DNA from: Prado023 sp963818445
Lineage (GTDB): Bacteria; Actinomycetota; Actinomycetes; S36-B12; CAIYMF01
Direction: 5' to 3'
Assembly: GCA_963818445.1 (NCBI GenBank)
Contig: CAWFSG010000001.1
Coordinates: 310,001-374,000 of the forward strand
Length of the DNA: 64,000 nt
Of this stretch, positions 54,006-64,000 are shown piece by piece; positions within the stretch are counted from its first letter, which is position 1; each line of letters starts with the position of its first letter. The notes under the pieces were generated by a model, which was not told where the DNA came from, did not search any database, and saw only the letters and a list, made by a program, of their open reading frames with translations. Both the position numbers and the translations under genes were made by a program.

Positions 54006-55367
54006 ATGACCACACCCTCGACCGACCAGTTCCGCTCCGCCGTCGCTGCCGCCCTGCCGGGCATCCGCGCCGACCTCGAGGACCTCGTCCGCATCCCGAG
54101 CGTGAGCCGCGATGGAGCAACGTCCCCGGACGTCGCGCGCAGCGCGGAGACGGTCGCGACGCTCCTGGCCGACCTGGGCATGCCGGATGTGCGCGTGCTG
54201 GAGGCCGACGGTGGCGCGCCCGCGGTGGTCGGCAGGATGCCGGGGCCGGACGGGGCACCGACGGTGCTCCTGTACGCCCATCACGACGTCCAGCCCGCGG
54301 GCAACCTGGCCGACTGGGACAGCGATCCGTTCGAGCCGGTCGAGCGCGACGGGCGGCTCTACGGCCGCGGGGCGGCCGACGACAAGGCTGGGATCATGGC
54401 TCACGTCGGCGCCCTGCGGGTCCTGCAGGCGGCGTACCCCGACGGGCTGCCCGTGGGCGTGACGGTGTTCGTGGAGGGCGAGGAGGAGGTCGGCTCGCCG
54501 ACGTTCGGCCCGTTCCTCGAGGAGTACGGCGACCTGTTGGCCGCCGACGTCGTGGTGATCGCCGACTCGTCGAACTGGGAGGTCGACGTCCCGGCGTTCA
54601 CGACCTCCTTGCGCGGGCTGGTCGAGGTCTTCGTGGAGGTGCGCACGCATGCCGGCGAGCAGCACTCGGGAGTGTTCGGCGGTCTGTTCCCCGACGCCCT
54701 GACCTCGCTGTGCCGGGTGCTTGCCGGGTTGCACGACGACGAGGGTCGGGTGGCGGTGCCCGGGTTGGTGCACGGGCCGGTCCCGACGGTCGACCTCGAC
54801 GAGGAGGCGTTGCGTGCCGAGGCGGGGGTGTTGGAGGGCGTCGCCTCGATCGGGGAGGGGTCGGCGGCCAACCGGATCTGGTCGCTGCCCGCGGTGACAG
54901 TCCTCGCGGTCGACGCCCCGCGCACGGAGGCCGCAGCCAATGTGCTGCTGCCGATCGCCCGCGCGAAGGTCAGCATGCGGATCGCTCCGGGACAGGACCC
55001 GGCGGCTGCCCAGCAGGCGCTGGCCGACCATCTGGTCGCGAGCGCGCCGTGGGGGGTCACGGTGACGTGCGTGCCCGGTGCGGCCGGGAACGCGGTTGCG
55101 CTGGTGCCCTCAGGGCCGAACGCCGACGTCGCCCGGGCTGCGTTCGCCGACGCGTGGGACGGCACCGAGCCGGTGCACATGGGCATCGGCGGGTCGATCC
55201 CCTTCATCGCCGACATCGCCGTGAAGTACCCGGACGCCACGATCCTGGTGGTCGGCCCCGGCGACCCCGCGGCATGCTGGCACGGCCCCAACGAGAGCGT
55301 GGACCTCGAGGTGCTGCGGCGGCTGATGTTGGCGGAGGTCCTGCTGCTGGCGCGCCTGGGGGAGTGA
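54006..55367 (+). CDS. M20 family dipeptidase
   Basis: 453 aa, ArgE/DapE/CNDP-type zinc peptidase. Metal ligands are seen in LLYAHHDVQPAG (His), GRGAADDKAGIMAH (Asp), VEGEEEVGSPTF (Glu pair), VVIADSSNWE (Asp) and a late CWHGPNES (His). The lid domain lies about residues 190-345. ATG 54006 is preferred because CAGGAT lies 7 nt upstream; an earlier ATG at 53997 would overlap this element. Cytoplasmic. Confidence 0.94.
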   Translation: MTTPSTDQFRSAVAAALPGIRADLEDLVRIPSVSRDGATSPDVARSAETVATLLADLGMPDVRVLEADGGAPAVVGRMPGPDGAPTVLLYAHHDVQPAGNLADWDSDPFEPVERDGRLYGRGAADDKAGIMAHVGALRVLQAAYPDGLPVGVTVFVEGEEEVGSPTFGPFLEEYGDLLAADVVVIADSSNWEVDVPAFTTSLRGLVEVFVEVRTHAGEQHSGVFGGLFPDALTSLCRVLAGLHDDEGRVAVPGLVHGPVPTVDLDEEALRAEAGVLEGVASIGEGSAANRIWSLPAVTVLAVDAPRTEAAANVLLPIARAKVSMRIAPGQDPAAAQQALADHLVASAPWGVTVTCVPGAAGNAVALVPSGPNADVARAAFADAWDGTEPVHMGIGGSIPFIADIAVKYPDATILVVGPGDPAACWHGPNESVDLEVLRRLMLAEVLLLARLGE

Positions 55368-55509
55368 CGGGGAGGATCTGTCGACCTCGCCCGCACTCGT
55401 GGCTGCCTGTTGCATGAGCCATCCCGCGATGCGTCGTATGTAACGGTTACGCGCACTCAGGGATCAAAGCCAGCGGGCGAAGGCGGTGGGGATTCGCTAC
55501 CTTCCGCGA

Positions 55510-58500
55510 ATGGGCAGACGGGGTCAGCAGCGCAACCGGTACGTCGCAGCACTCACGGCAGGGAGTCTCCTGGCGGGAGGGATGGTCCTGGGGGCGCTGC
55601 CGGGAGGGACACTGCAGGCACAGGCTGCGCCGGGGGAGCCGTCCACTCCGATCTCCAACCCGGATCTGACCAAGGCGTGCGGTATCGACATCAACGTCGT
55701 TCTTGATGAGTCCGGATCAGTCAAGAACTACAAGAGAGATGTTCAGACGGCCTTTCGCGCTTTCACGGGTGCGCTGAAGAACACGGGATCCCGATTGGCG
55801 GTCTCGGAGTTCTCGACCGTGGCTCGCCTTCCACTTCCCGCTCCCTACACCAGCGCCTACACCGCTGTGACCGACGCGACGATCGCCAGCACCTTCGAGC
55901 CGTACATCACGAACAACTACAACCCGGACGGGTCGACCAACTGGGAGGACGGGTTCCGCGTCTCTCGCTACATGCTTCCCCGGCCCTCGCAGACACAGCC
56001 GCACCTTGTCGTCTTCATCACCGACGGAAACCCGAACAAGATCATCGACGAGCGGGATGTTGACCAGAACGAGTACGAGACTGTGGTTCCACTGTCGAGC
56101 AATGACATGCAGGACGCGAACGAGGACGCGGCAGCGAACCGTGCGGTGTCTAACGCGAACGCGCTCAAGGCCAGCGGCTCGCACGTTCTGGCACTTGCGG
56201 TGGGTGCCGGACTGAACTCGACTTCGTCGCTGAACCGACTCATCAAGGTGTCGGGACCGAATGTCTTCCCGACGACCCAGCCGGTCTTCGACATCTCGAC
56301 GACGGATGTCTACAGGGAGCCTGACTTCACCCAGCTCGCGGCAGCACTTCGTGAGGCCGCCTTCCAGTTGTGTGCGCCCTCCATCACCGTCCGCAAGCTC
56401 GTGGACCTCACCCCGGACAAGATCGGGGACGACCCCCAGCCGGGCGCCGGCTTCGAGCTGACGGCGGTCGCGTCCCCGACGCCAAGCGATTGGACCCTGC
56501 CCGCCGATGGTGGGACTCCGGCGAACCCGAACGACGCCACGGCGAAGGCGAAGACCGACGGAAGCGGCTTCGTCAACTTCCAGTGGCAGACGACGACCCC
56601 AACGGCCTCCTCCGTGGTGATCACAGAGCAGGATCCCAGCGGCGGCGTGGCAGGCTTCCCCCCGCTCGAGTTCGACCCGAGCAAGACGAAGTGCACCGTG
56701 TCGGACGCCGGACAACCCACGGACCTGCCGCTGACTAACGACACCGGTCAACGCTGGGCTTCTCGGCAGAGGTGCCCAAGGACGCGATCGTCACGTGCGA
56801 CATCCTCAACAAGGCCCTGCCAACCCCCGGGCTGACCCTGCAGAAGTCCACGAACGGCTTCGACGCGGATCTCCCGCCCGGTCCGCAGATCCCCGCAGGG
56901 CAGGCCGTGACCTGGGAGTTCAAGGCCACCAATACCGGGAACGTGACCCTCACGGACCTCGCGGTGGTCGATACTCCGAGCGACCCGGGCGATGCGGTGC
57001 CTGTCGTGACGTGCCCGGTGTCGATATTGGCACCAGGCGACACGACGACGTGCAAGGCCACCGGCACGGCTCGTCCAGGCAACTATGCGAACACCGCAGA
57101 GGCGACGGCCAAGGCATCAACCGGTGGCACTGTGCAGGCAACTGATCCCTCGCACTACTTCGGCCCGCTCCCCGCCATCAGCATCGTGAAGAAGGTCAAC
57201 GGGGACGACGCCAACGACCCCACCGGACCTCTCGTGGAGGTGGGGAGCACGGTCGAGTGGACCTACGACGTCACCAACACAGGCAATGTGCCGCTTACGA
57301 GCGTGGACGTCACCGACGATCAGGGGGTCGTCGTCACCTGCCCCAAGACCTCCCTGGCTGTCAGCGAGTCGATCACATGCACAGGGTCAGGCTCCGCGAC
57401 GGCCGGCCAGTACGCGAACATCGGCACGGCAACGGGCCTCGGCGCGGGTAGGACTGTGAACGCCTCCGACCCCGCCCACTACTTCGGGGTCGCGGCGAGC
57501 GTCGACATTCAGAAGTTCACCAACGGCGAGGACGCAGACACGGCTCCCGGACCCAGCATCCCGGTCGAGCGACCCGGTCGACTGGACCTACGTGGTCACG
57601 AACACCGGCAACGCAGCCCTCACGGGCGTGGACGTCAGCGACGACCAGAACGTGACGGTCGCCTGTCCCAAGACGTCGCTGGATGCGGGCGAGGCAATGA
57701 CCTGCACCGCCGCGGGCAGAGCAGTCGCAGGCCACTACGCGAATGTCGGCACAGTCAGAGCAAAGGACCCGCTCGCAAACCCCGTCTCGGACACGGACCC
57801 CTCCCACTACTTCGGTAGCGACCCCGGCATCGACGTGGAGAAGGCCACGAACCTCCAGGACGCAGACCTGGCACCGGGTCCGCTTGTGGCGGTTGGCAGC
57901 CAGGTGACGTGGACCTATGTGGTTGCGAACTCAGGCCCTGACCCCTTGTCCGACGTGGCCGTCGTGGACGACCGGGAGGGGCCTGTCAGCTGCCCCGCGA
58001 CAACGCTTGCGCCCAAGGGCCAGAGTGGGGACTCCATGACCTGCACCGCCAAGACGGGAACCGCGACTGCTGGACAGTACGAGAACTCGGCCACGGCCAC
58101 GGGCACAGATCCGGCACGAGCCAAGGTCGCGGACTCAGACCCCTCGCACTACTTCGGGGCGGAGCCCAAGATCGACCTCGAGAAGTCGACCAACGGTCAG
58201 GATGCCGATGCTGCGCCCGGACCCTACGTCCCGGTCGGGAACAAGGTGGCGTGGAACTACAAGGTGACCAACACCGGCAACGTGCCGCTGACCCTCGGCT
58301 CCCCGATCGTCACCGATGACAAAGTCACCGCGATCGTCTGCCCGAAGCTGCTGATCCTGAACCCCGGGCAGGTGGTCACGTGCGCGGCCGTTGGCAAGGC
58401 ACAAGCCGGTCAATACGCGAACGAGGGTTCCGTGTCGGCCACAGATCCGCTTGGGCTGGTTGTGTCCGACAAGGACCCGTCGCACTACGTCGGCTCCGAC

Positions 58501-61061
58501 CCTTCAATCGACATCGAGAAGCTCACGAACGGCGACAATGCTGACCTGGCTCCGGGCCGGTACATCCCGGTCGGTGACCCCGTCAACTGGACCTACGTCG
58601 TGACCAACACGGGGAACGTGGAACTCACGGACGTGTCTGTCGTTGACCTGCCGACGGACCCGGCTGATCGCGAGTGCCGGTGGTGACCGTGCCCGTCCGG
58701 CAATCTGGCTGTCGGAGCGTCGATCAACTGCACTGCATCGGGGACCGCCAGGGCCGGGGAGTACGAGAACACCGGCACCGCAAGCGGCGTCAGCGTGCCC
58801 GATGGCCGTACGGTCACCGACAACGACCCGTCGCATTACTTCGGGACCGACCCGTCGGCGACGATCAAGAAGTACACGAACGGCGAAGACGCGGATTCGC
58901 CCACTGGTCCGCTGATCACGGTGGGGGACCCAGTGGTGTGGACCTATGTCGTCACGAACACAGGGAACGTGGCTCTGGAGGACGTGACCGTCACCGACGA
59001 TCAGGGCGTTGACATCCTGCTCTGCCTGCCGGTGATCAAGAAGCTGCTCCCTGGCAAGTCCGTGACCTGTTACGGCAAGCCGGGGATCGCCGTGCCCGGT
59101 CAGTACGCCAACGTCGGCAAGGTCACGGCGGTCGACCTCGCCGGGACCCCGATCGGCATCAACCCGGAGATCACCGACCCGTCGCACTACTTCGGGGTCC
59201 AGTCGTCCATCGACGTCGAGAAGGCAACCAATGGCGAGGACGCGGACAACGCTCCCGGGCCGTACCTGCCCGTCGGGAGCACGGTCACGTGGACCTACGT
59301 GGTGACGAACACTGGCAACACGGAACTCACGGGCCTAGCGCTCGAGGACACCGTCGAGGGACCCGCGACATGTCCCAAGACGACACTCGCCCCCGAGGAG
59401 GAGATCACCTGCACCCTGACCGGGACGGCGATCGCAGACCAGTACACCAACAGCGTGACCGCCACCGCGCTCGACCCTGTTGGCAAGGAAGTGACGGACA
59501 ACGACCCGTCGAACTACTTCGGCGCCAACCCCGGGATCCTCGTCGAGAAGTCGACCAACGGCGATGATGCTGATGAGGCGCCGGGGCCGTACATCGGTGT
59601 CGGGGAGCCGGTCGACTGGGTGTACGAGGTCCAGAACACTGGGAACACCGGGTTGTCGGGCGTGAGCGTCGCCGACGACAAGGGCGTGCTGGTCACCTGC
59701 CCGGTCGACGGCGCTGGCGCCACTGGGCCAGGAGGGTGACTCCATGATCTGCACCGGTTCGGGGGTTGCGACCCTCGGCCAGTACGAGAACACGGCGACG
59801 GCCACCGGCACTGATCAGGAGACCCAGAATCAGGTCACGGACACCGACCCTTCGCACTATTACGGGTTCGTGTCGTCGATCGACCTGCAGAAGTCGACCA
59901 ACGGCCAGGACGCGGACACGCCGACCGGTCCGTTCGTGCCTGTGGGTGACGACGTCACCTGGAACTACGTGGTGACCAACACGGGCAACATCGACATCCT
60001 CAGCTTCACCGTGACGGATTCCGATCCGTCCCTGACGATCGCGTGCCCCACCGTGGAGCGGATCCTGCCCAACCAGTCTGTGAGTTGCGTTGCGTCTGGC
60101 AAGGCCGAGGCCGGCCAGTATGAGAACGTCGGCACCGTGGATGCGCTTCGACGTCCTCGAGCAACCAGTGACCGACAAGGATCCGTCGCACTACTTCGGC
60201 GCGGTCCCGGCGATCGACGTGGAGAAGGCCACAAATGGCCAGGATGCGGATGCTGCCCCCGGCCCGAGGATCCCGATCGGGGATGCGGTGACCTGGACCT
60301 ACGTTGTGACCAACAAGGGGAACGCGCCGCTCACATCGGTGAAGGTCACTGACGACAAGGTCGGCGCGATCACCTGCCCTGCGACGGTCCTCGCTCCCAC
60401 AGCCAAGATGACCTGCACCGCCAAGGGGTCCGCCCAGGCAGGGCAGTACGCGAACCTGGCCACGGCCACAGGGCAGTTCGTCGTGTCGGAGGCGCCAGCA
60501 CCGCAGGCTCTTCTGTTGGAAGCAAGCCCATTGACTGAAGCACTCGCAACCAGCGCCGCTCCGATCACGGTCATGGACACCGACCCCTCGCATTACTTCG
60601 GGGTGGGTCCGGCGATCCAGATCGTGAAGTCCCCTGATGACGGTGAAGTCCCTGCGGGCGACCCGTGGACCTTCACCATCCGCGTGATCAACATCGGGGA
60701 AGTGCCGCTGGAAGGTGTCGTAGTCAGCGATCCGCTGGTGCCAGCCTGTGATCGGATCATCGGCAACCTCGCACCTGGAGCGTCCTCTCAATACGACTGC
60801 GTTCTGGCCGAGGTCACCGAGGCATTCACCAACGTCGCACGTGTCGAGGGTCGGAGCAATTCAGGAATCGTCGTCACCGATGACGATGACGCCCGTGTCT
60901 CTCCTGCGATCGTCGACAACACTGGTGAAGCGAACGGAAATGTTGACGACGGGGAGGACTTGGCTGACACCGGCACCGACGGCGTGGCAGCTCTGCTCGT
61001 CGCGCTCCTCGGCGTCGTCCTGATCGGTGCTGGCATGAGGCTCTCAGCCAAGAGGCGCTGA
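55510..61061 (+). pseudogene. Giant vWA and DUF11-repeat surface protein with LADTG anchor, at least six frame changes as read
   Basis: About 1850 aa if repaired. Signal peptide about 1-40; von Willebrand A domain (about 60-290) with MIDAS VVLDESGSVKN; one SpaA/prealbumin-like domain (about 295-430); about 12 DUF11-type repeats; then the sorting signal LADTG, a hydrophobic helix and KRR. Frame changes fall near 56740, 57565, 58670, 58688, 59712 and 60141, each next to repeats. ATG 55510 is set by TACCTT 6 nt upstream, and GTAACGGTTAC lies 60 nt further up. The LAxTG form points to a class E sortase, not in this window. Confidence 0.82.
56832..60903 (+). repeat. Array of about 12 degenerate DUF11-type repeats
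   Basis: Units of about 110-120 codons, each starting near (I)EK(S/A/L)TNG-DAD, with VTWTYVVTNTGN in the middle and usually DPSHYFG at the end. Conservation is at protein level; DNA copies are diverged. The last unit lacks DPSHYFG. Confidence 0.85.
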
Positions 61062-61070
61062 AATCCGCGG

Positions 61071-61098
61071 GTGGCCCGGTTCTTCAGGACGGGGCCAC
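61071..61098 (+). terminator. Hairpin terminator after the surface-protein gene
   Basis: GTGGCCC and GGGCCAC with a 14-nt loop, 10 nt after the stop codon. Beyond it, 61164-61187 holds an imperfect palindrome GGTTACACCC...GGGTGACACC upstream of the next gene. Confidence 0.65.
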
Positions 61099-61262
61099 CT
61101 GGCTCGGCCGCGGCGACGGGCCACACCCGTCGACCGGGGTAGCCCGTAGCACGGCGTGATGCTGGTTACACCCATTCGGGTGACACCTGCAACCAGCGAG
61201 ACACGGTGTGTAGTTGTGGCCTATGGTGCGTGTGTCCGAGATTGTGGCCTTTGGGGGTTCCC

Positions 61263-61586
61263 ATGAGTGTTCTCACGCAACATCCCGGTCGCGCTGTGAG
61301 CCTCGGGCTCGCAGCCATGGCCATCACGGCATTCGCCGTCAACGGGTCAGTCGCTGTCGGTGCGACGGCCGAGAGCCCCAATGGGTCCACGGTCGTGGTG
61401 TCCGAGGCCCAGGGTGACATGGCCCCGATGATCGAGCCGATGGAGGACGTCGACGAGTCGGCCCTGTCGGATGAGTCCGGCGACCTGGCTCCCATGATCG
61501 AGCCCATGGAGGACGTCGACGAGTCGGCGGGTGACTCCGGCGACCTGGCCCCGATGATCGAGCCCATGGAGGACGTCGACGAGTAG
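61263..61586 (+). CDS. Small secreted acidic protein with three Met/Asp/Glu repeats
   Basis: 107 aa. Signal peptide about 1-37 (SLGLAAMAITAFAVNGSVAV), cleavage probably after GATA. The mature part is mostly three copies of a 16-residue repeat, GDLAPMIEPMEDVDES, joined by ALSDES and AGDS linkers; the third ends at the stop. No cysteine, strongly negative (about 20 Asp/Glu). No homologue recognised. It could bind a metal through Met and acidic side chains or be a precursor peptide, both unproven. No modifying enzyme is adjacent. Confidence 0.78.
   Translation: MSVLTQHPGRAVSLGLAAMAITAFAVNGSVAVGATAESPNGSTVVVSEAQGDMAPMIEPMEDVDESALSDESGDLAPMIEPMEDVDESAGDSGDLAPMIEPMEDVDE
61413..61583 (+). repeat. 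Three 48-bp repeats encoding GDLAPMIEPMEDVDES
   Basis: Units at 61413-61460, 61479-61526 and 61539-61583 (last one ends before Ser). DNA copies differ at only a few bases, so the repeat arose recently or is conserved by selection. Confidence 0.9.
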
Positions 61587-61635
61587 TCCGGCCGGGCTGC
61601 CGTCGGCTCCGAGTGCGGTCGACCGTCTCCCGGAC

Positions 61636-62446
61636 TCAGTTGCCCGCGGCCATCACCGGTCGGCGTGCTGAGTACAGCCACGCGTACGGCAGCCCGATCA
61701 GCAGCGCCCCACCGACCCAGTTGCCCAGGGTCGCCGGGATCAGGTTGGCCGTCACGAACTGCGCGACCGTGATGTCTGCACCGCTGAGCATGGCAGCCGG
61801 GATGAAGAACAGGTTCGCGATGCTGTGCTCAGTGCCCAACGCCACGAAGGCCATCACCGGGAACCAGATCCCCAGGATCTTGCCGGTTGTCGACCGCGAC
61901 GAGTAGGCCTGCCAGGCTGCCACGCACACCAGCATGTTCGCCAGGATCCCCTTGCTGAACACCTCGACCCAGGTGTGGGAGACCTTGCCGTCCGCCAACG
62001 CCAGCAGGTACGGCGTCCAGGGCTGGTCTGGGGCCAGGATGCCGCTCGACCATCCCAGGAATGCAAGACCCACGGCACCGACGACGTTGGCCAGGTAGGC
62101 AACGATGAGCACCCGCAACATCGCCGACGCGGACACCCGGCGCCGGTACCAGGGCACGACCTGGGTCGCGCAGTCGGACGTGAACAGCCCCGCGCCGGTG
62201 AGCATCACGGCGATGAACCCCACGGGGAAGACCACGCCCATCACCAGTCGGGCCAGGCCGGGGTTGTTCGCAACGAGTTCCGTGGACCCGCCCGCCACCA
62301 CGATCGCGAGGAGCGCTCCCACCGCGATGTACATCCCGCCGAGCACGGACATCACGAACAGCTTCACGTTGGCCAGGGTGGACTTGGATGAATGGCGGCT
62401 TCGTCGATGGTGTCGACGGTGGAGCGGGGGAGCGGGCTTCGGCCAT
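61636..62446 (-). CDS. Formate/nitrite transporter (FNT) channel, probable N-terminal frameshift
   Basis: Pentameric anion channel, about 269 aa if repaired, the usual FNT length. ATG 62446 is marked by TAACGT (62454-62459, minus strand) 7 nt upstream, but its frame leaves the channel after about 20 residues (MAEARSPAPPSTPSTKPPFI). Removing one base near 62391 connects it to LANVKLFVMSVLGGMYIAVG, after which six helices run to the stop, with the FNT segment LFTSDCATQVVPW and GNWVGGALLIGLPYAW. Carries formate, nitrite or hydrosulfide in different family members. Confidence 0.82.
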
Positions 62447-62509
62447 GGGCGCGACGTTACCGGGGGTAACTCAGCTCGAGCGTGCGGGGGGACATGCGGG
62501 AACGCTGAG

Positions 62510-62540
62510 AGGGGCCCAGGCGATGTCCGCCGGGGCCCCT
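62510..62540 (-). terminator. Hairpin terminator between surface-protein gene and FNT gene
   Basis: AGGGGCCC and GGGCCCCT around an inner GGCG/CGCC stem, 20 nt below the surface-protein stop on the minus strand. Confidence 0.75.
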
Positions 62541-62559
62541 TCAGCACCGCTGCGATCAG

Positions 62560-64000
62560 CTAGTTCATCCCGAACCGGCGACGGCTGCCGATCAGGGCTG
62601 CTCCGCTCAGCACCAGCAGCGCGCCCAGCAGGGCGGCGGAGGTGCTGCCACCGGTGGCAGCGAGCTCGTCCTCGGAGGCTGCAACAGCCGACTCGTCTTC
62701 GACGACGTCCTCCTCGGCATCAACAGCCTCCTCGTCCTCGACCTCTTCCACGACGGGCGGGGTGCACAACGGACCGGGTTGGTGACGGTGACCGTGTTCG
62801 GGGCCAGGACGAGTGCGAACGACGGGGCCGTCGTGGTCGCGGTACCACCATTGACAACGTACGACGGTGCGTCGGGCGTGCAGGTGTATCCAGCAAGCGG
62901 GGGCGGCGTCACGGTGGCCTCGGTCACAGTCGCGGTCGCGCCGACCGTGTGACCGGAGGTCGTAGCTCCCCATGCCTGACCGGTGGCGGTGCCTCCGACC
63001 ATGACCGTCAACGCTCACCGGCGGGGTGACGACCGGGGCGGGGTGACGTGACCCGGCGGACGGTGACGACCGGCGGGATGACGATTGCCGCGCAGGCTAG
63101 GGCGTTCACGACCGTGACGGTGTTGTCACTCGCCTTGAGCTCGAACACTGCCGTGTCCGACGGCGGATCCACCGTTGACGATGTAGCTCGGGTCACTCAG
63201 GGTGCACGTGAAGCCGTCGAACGTGGGCAACGTGGGCTTCGTCTCCGACACGACAGCGCTCAGCACCGACCGGAAGGCCACCCTTCACGTCGTTCCACGT
63301 CTGGTTCGTCGACGTGTCGTTGACCGTCACCGACAGCGCGCCGGGTGTCCGGGTCCGACTTGCCCGGCGGGACGCCGCCAGGCTCCACTGCTTGACGACC
63401 TTCAGGGTGGTCGTGGGCTTCTCGTCCTTGATGCAGTCGACGCTGTTCGTCACCACGACGGTGTTGCTCCTCCTCAACGCAGGGGGAACGTCGGCGCCAC
63501 CGTGCCGTAGTCCACCCCGTTGACCTCATAGAGCGGTACGCCCTTGATCGTGCAGGTGAAGTCGGACGGGCTCTCAGGATCGTCGACGGAGGCCTCGGAG
63601 ACTGAAGCCGTGGCCCCGACGGTCCACCCGCTTGTGGTCTGGCCCCACTCCTGCCGGGTCGCCGTTTCGCCCACTGTCACAGTCAGCAGCCCGGCATCGG
63701 TCTCGTCCAGTGGTGAGGCCATCCGGGACGCCCTCGCCGTACGTCCAGACCTTCGTCGACGACGAGGTCGGTGGTCGTGGGCGGGGGTGGGGGGATCCCC
63801 TCACACAGGATGATGTGCGAGATGCCCTTGTCTCCGCCCTTGCCGCTCGGGTTATGTTCGCCGTGCCGTTGGTAGTCGGCCCAGACAGTCTGGCCGACCT
63901 TGGGCGGCTCGCCGAAGACCGTGTTGGCGTACTGCCGGACCCAGCCTTGACGATGATCTGGGAGTAGGCTTCCGTCGACCACTCAGGAAGCGTATGTGTC
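62560..64000 (-). pseudogene. Repeat-containing surface protein with LAATG anchor, frameshifted and cut by the window edge
   Basis: C-terminal part of a wall protein on the minus strand; the N-terminus lies beyond 64000. Reading in pieces: ISHIILCEGIPPPPPTTTD near 63800, then prealbumin-type units such as LTVTVGETATRQEWGQTTSG, TLKVVKQW and SVTVNDTSTNQTWNDV, and VMVGGTATGQAWGATTSGHT near 62990. It ends with an acidic stretch (EEVEDEEAVDAEEDVVEDES), LAATGG, a hydrophobic helix and SRRRFGMN. At least five frame changes occur in 1.4 kb. The sorting motif is the LAxTG class again. Confidence 0.7.

Noticed and set aside
58674..59012. Separate small genes in alternative frames within the repeat adhesin
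   Set aside because: They are shadows or fragments of the DUF11-type units; protein-level alignment of neighbouring repeats shows a single gene with frame changes.
61263..61586. Repeat protein as a graspetide or other known RiPP precursor
   Set aside because: It has a Sec-type signal peptide and no ATP-grasp, LanM, radical-SAM or YcaO gene nearby; the RiPP idea is kept only as one untested option.

Overview
The window is high-GC, gene-dense DNA from an actinobacterium (class Actinomycetes, lower rank not resolvable by eye). Marker genes are whiB1, ribosomal protein bL37 (24 aa), a sigR/rsrA pair with RsrA cysteine spacing, an RsbW/SigB-F pair, a PdtaS-type kinase, nickel superoxide dismutase with its protease, the fused 2-oxoglutarate decarboxylase/dehydrogenase Kgd, and LAxTG-type surface proteins. 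About twenty genes show a -10-like hexamer (TANNNT or CANNNT) ending 6-8 nt before the start codon, the layout of leaderless mRNAs; I used it to choose starts.

Layout. 1-3.2 kb: end of priA, then def-fmt-rsmB, overlapping. 3.1-7.4 kb: MFS transporter, sigR-rsrA behind a perfect SigR-type promoter, small conserved proteins and bL37. 7.5-12.7 kb: an orphan PilT ATPase, a hotdog thioesterase, a secreted protein, a SIS-domain sugar-phosphate protein and a PdtaS-like kinase. 12.8-16 kb: whiB1, a diacylglycerol-kinase-family protein, sigB/F and rsbW. 16-18.6 kb: GNAT acetyltransferase, sodN, divergent sodX, a quinone-reductase-like MDR enzyme. 18.7-26.4 kb: kgd with its small follower gene, a histone-deacetylase-family amidohydrolase, a P1 aminopeptidase and a frameshifted MalY/PatB aminotransferase. 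26.5-32.3 kb: a complete oligopeptide/nickel-type ABC importer. 32.5-34.6 kb: a frameshifted oligopeptidase B.

34.6-42 kb is a complete sulfate-assimilation operon on the minus strand (sirA, cysH, cysD, cysN, siroheme synthase cysG, sirohydrochlorin chelatase), headed by an 18-residue Cys-rich leader peptide and containing a 17-bp perfect inverted repeat between sirA and cysH. Sulfur handling returns at 44.7 kb (SulP permease) and 48-49.8 kb (CoA-disulfide reductase-rhodanese fusion under a CsoR/CstR-like operator). Between them lie a teichoic-acid-type transferase, a PPK2 polyphosphate:AMP phosphotransferase, a membrane protein and cspA.

49.9-64 kb looks accessory: an OLD-like AAA ATPase overlapping a gene for a PLD-like (MIT C-terminal-like) protein, which is the best candidate here for an undescribed defence-type module; a membrane-anchored trypsin-fold protein lacking catalytic His and Ser; an M20 peptidase; a giant von Willebrand-A protein with about 12 DUF11-type repeats and an LADTG anchor; a small secreted protein with three copies of a Met/Asp/Glu-rich 16-residue repeat; an FNT channel; and a second repeat surface protein (LAATG) running off the right edge.

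Single-base frame disruptions begin at 25.65 kb and become dense from 56.7 kb in the repeat proteins, while the housekeeping genes are intact. They may be assembly errors, decay or phase variation; the sequence alone cannot decide. No tRNA, rRNA, insertion sequence or CRISPR array was seen.
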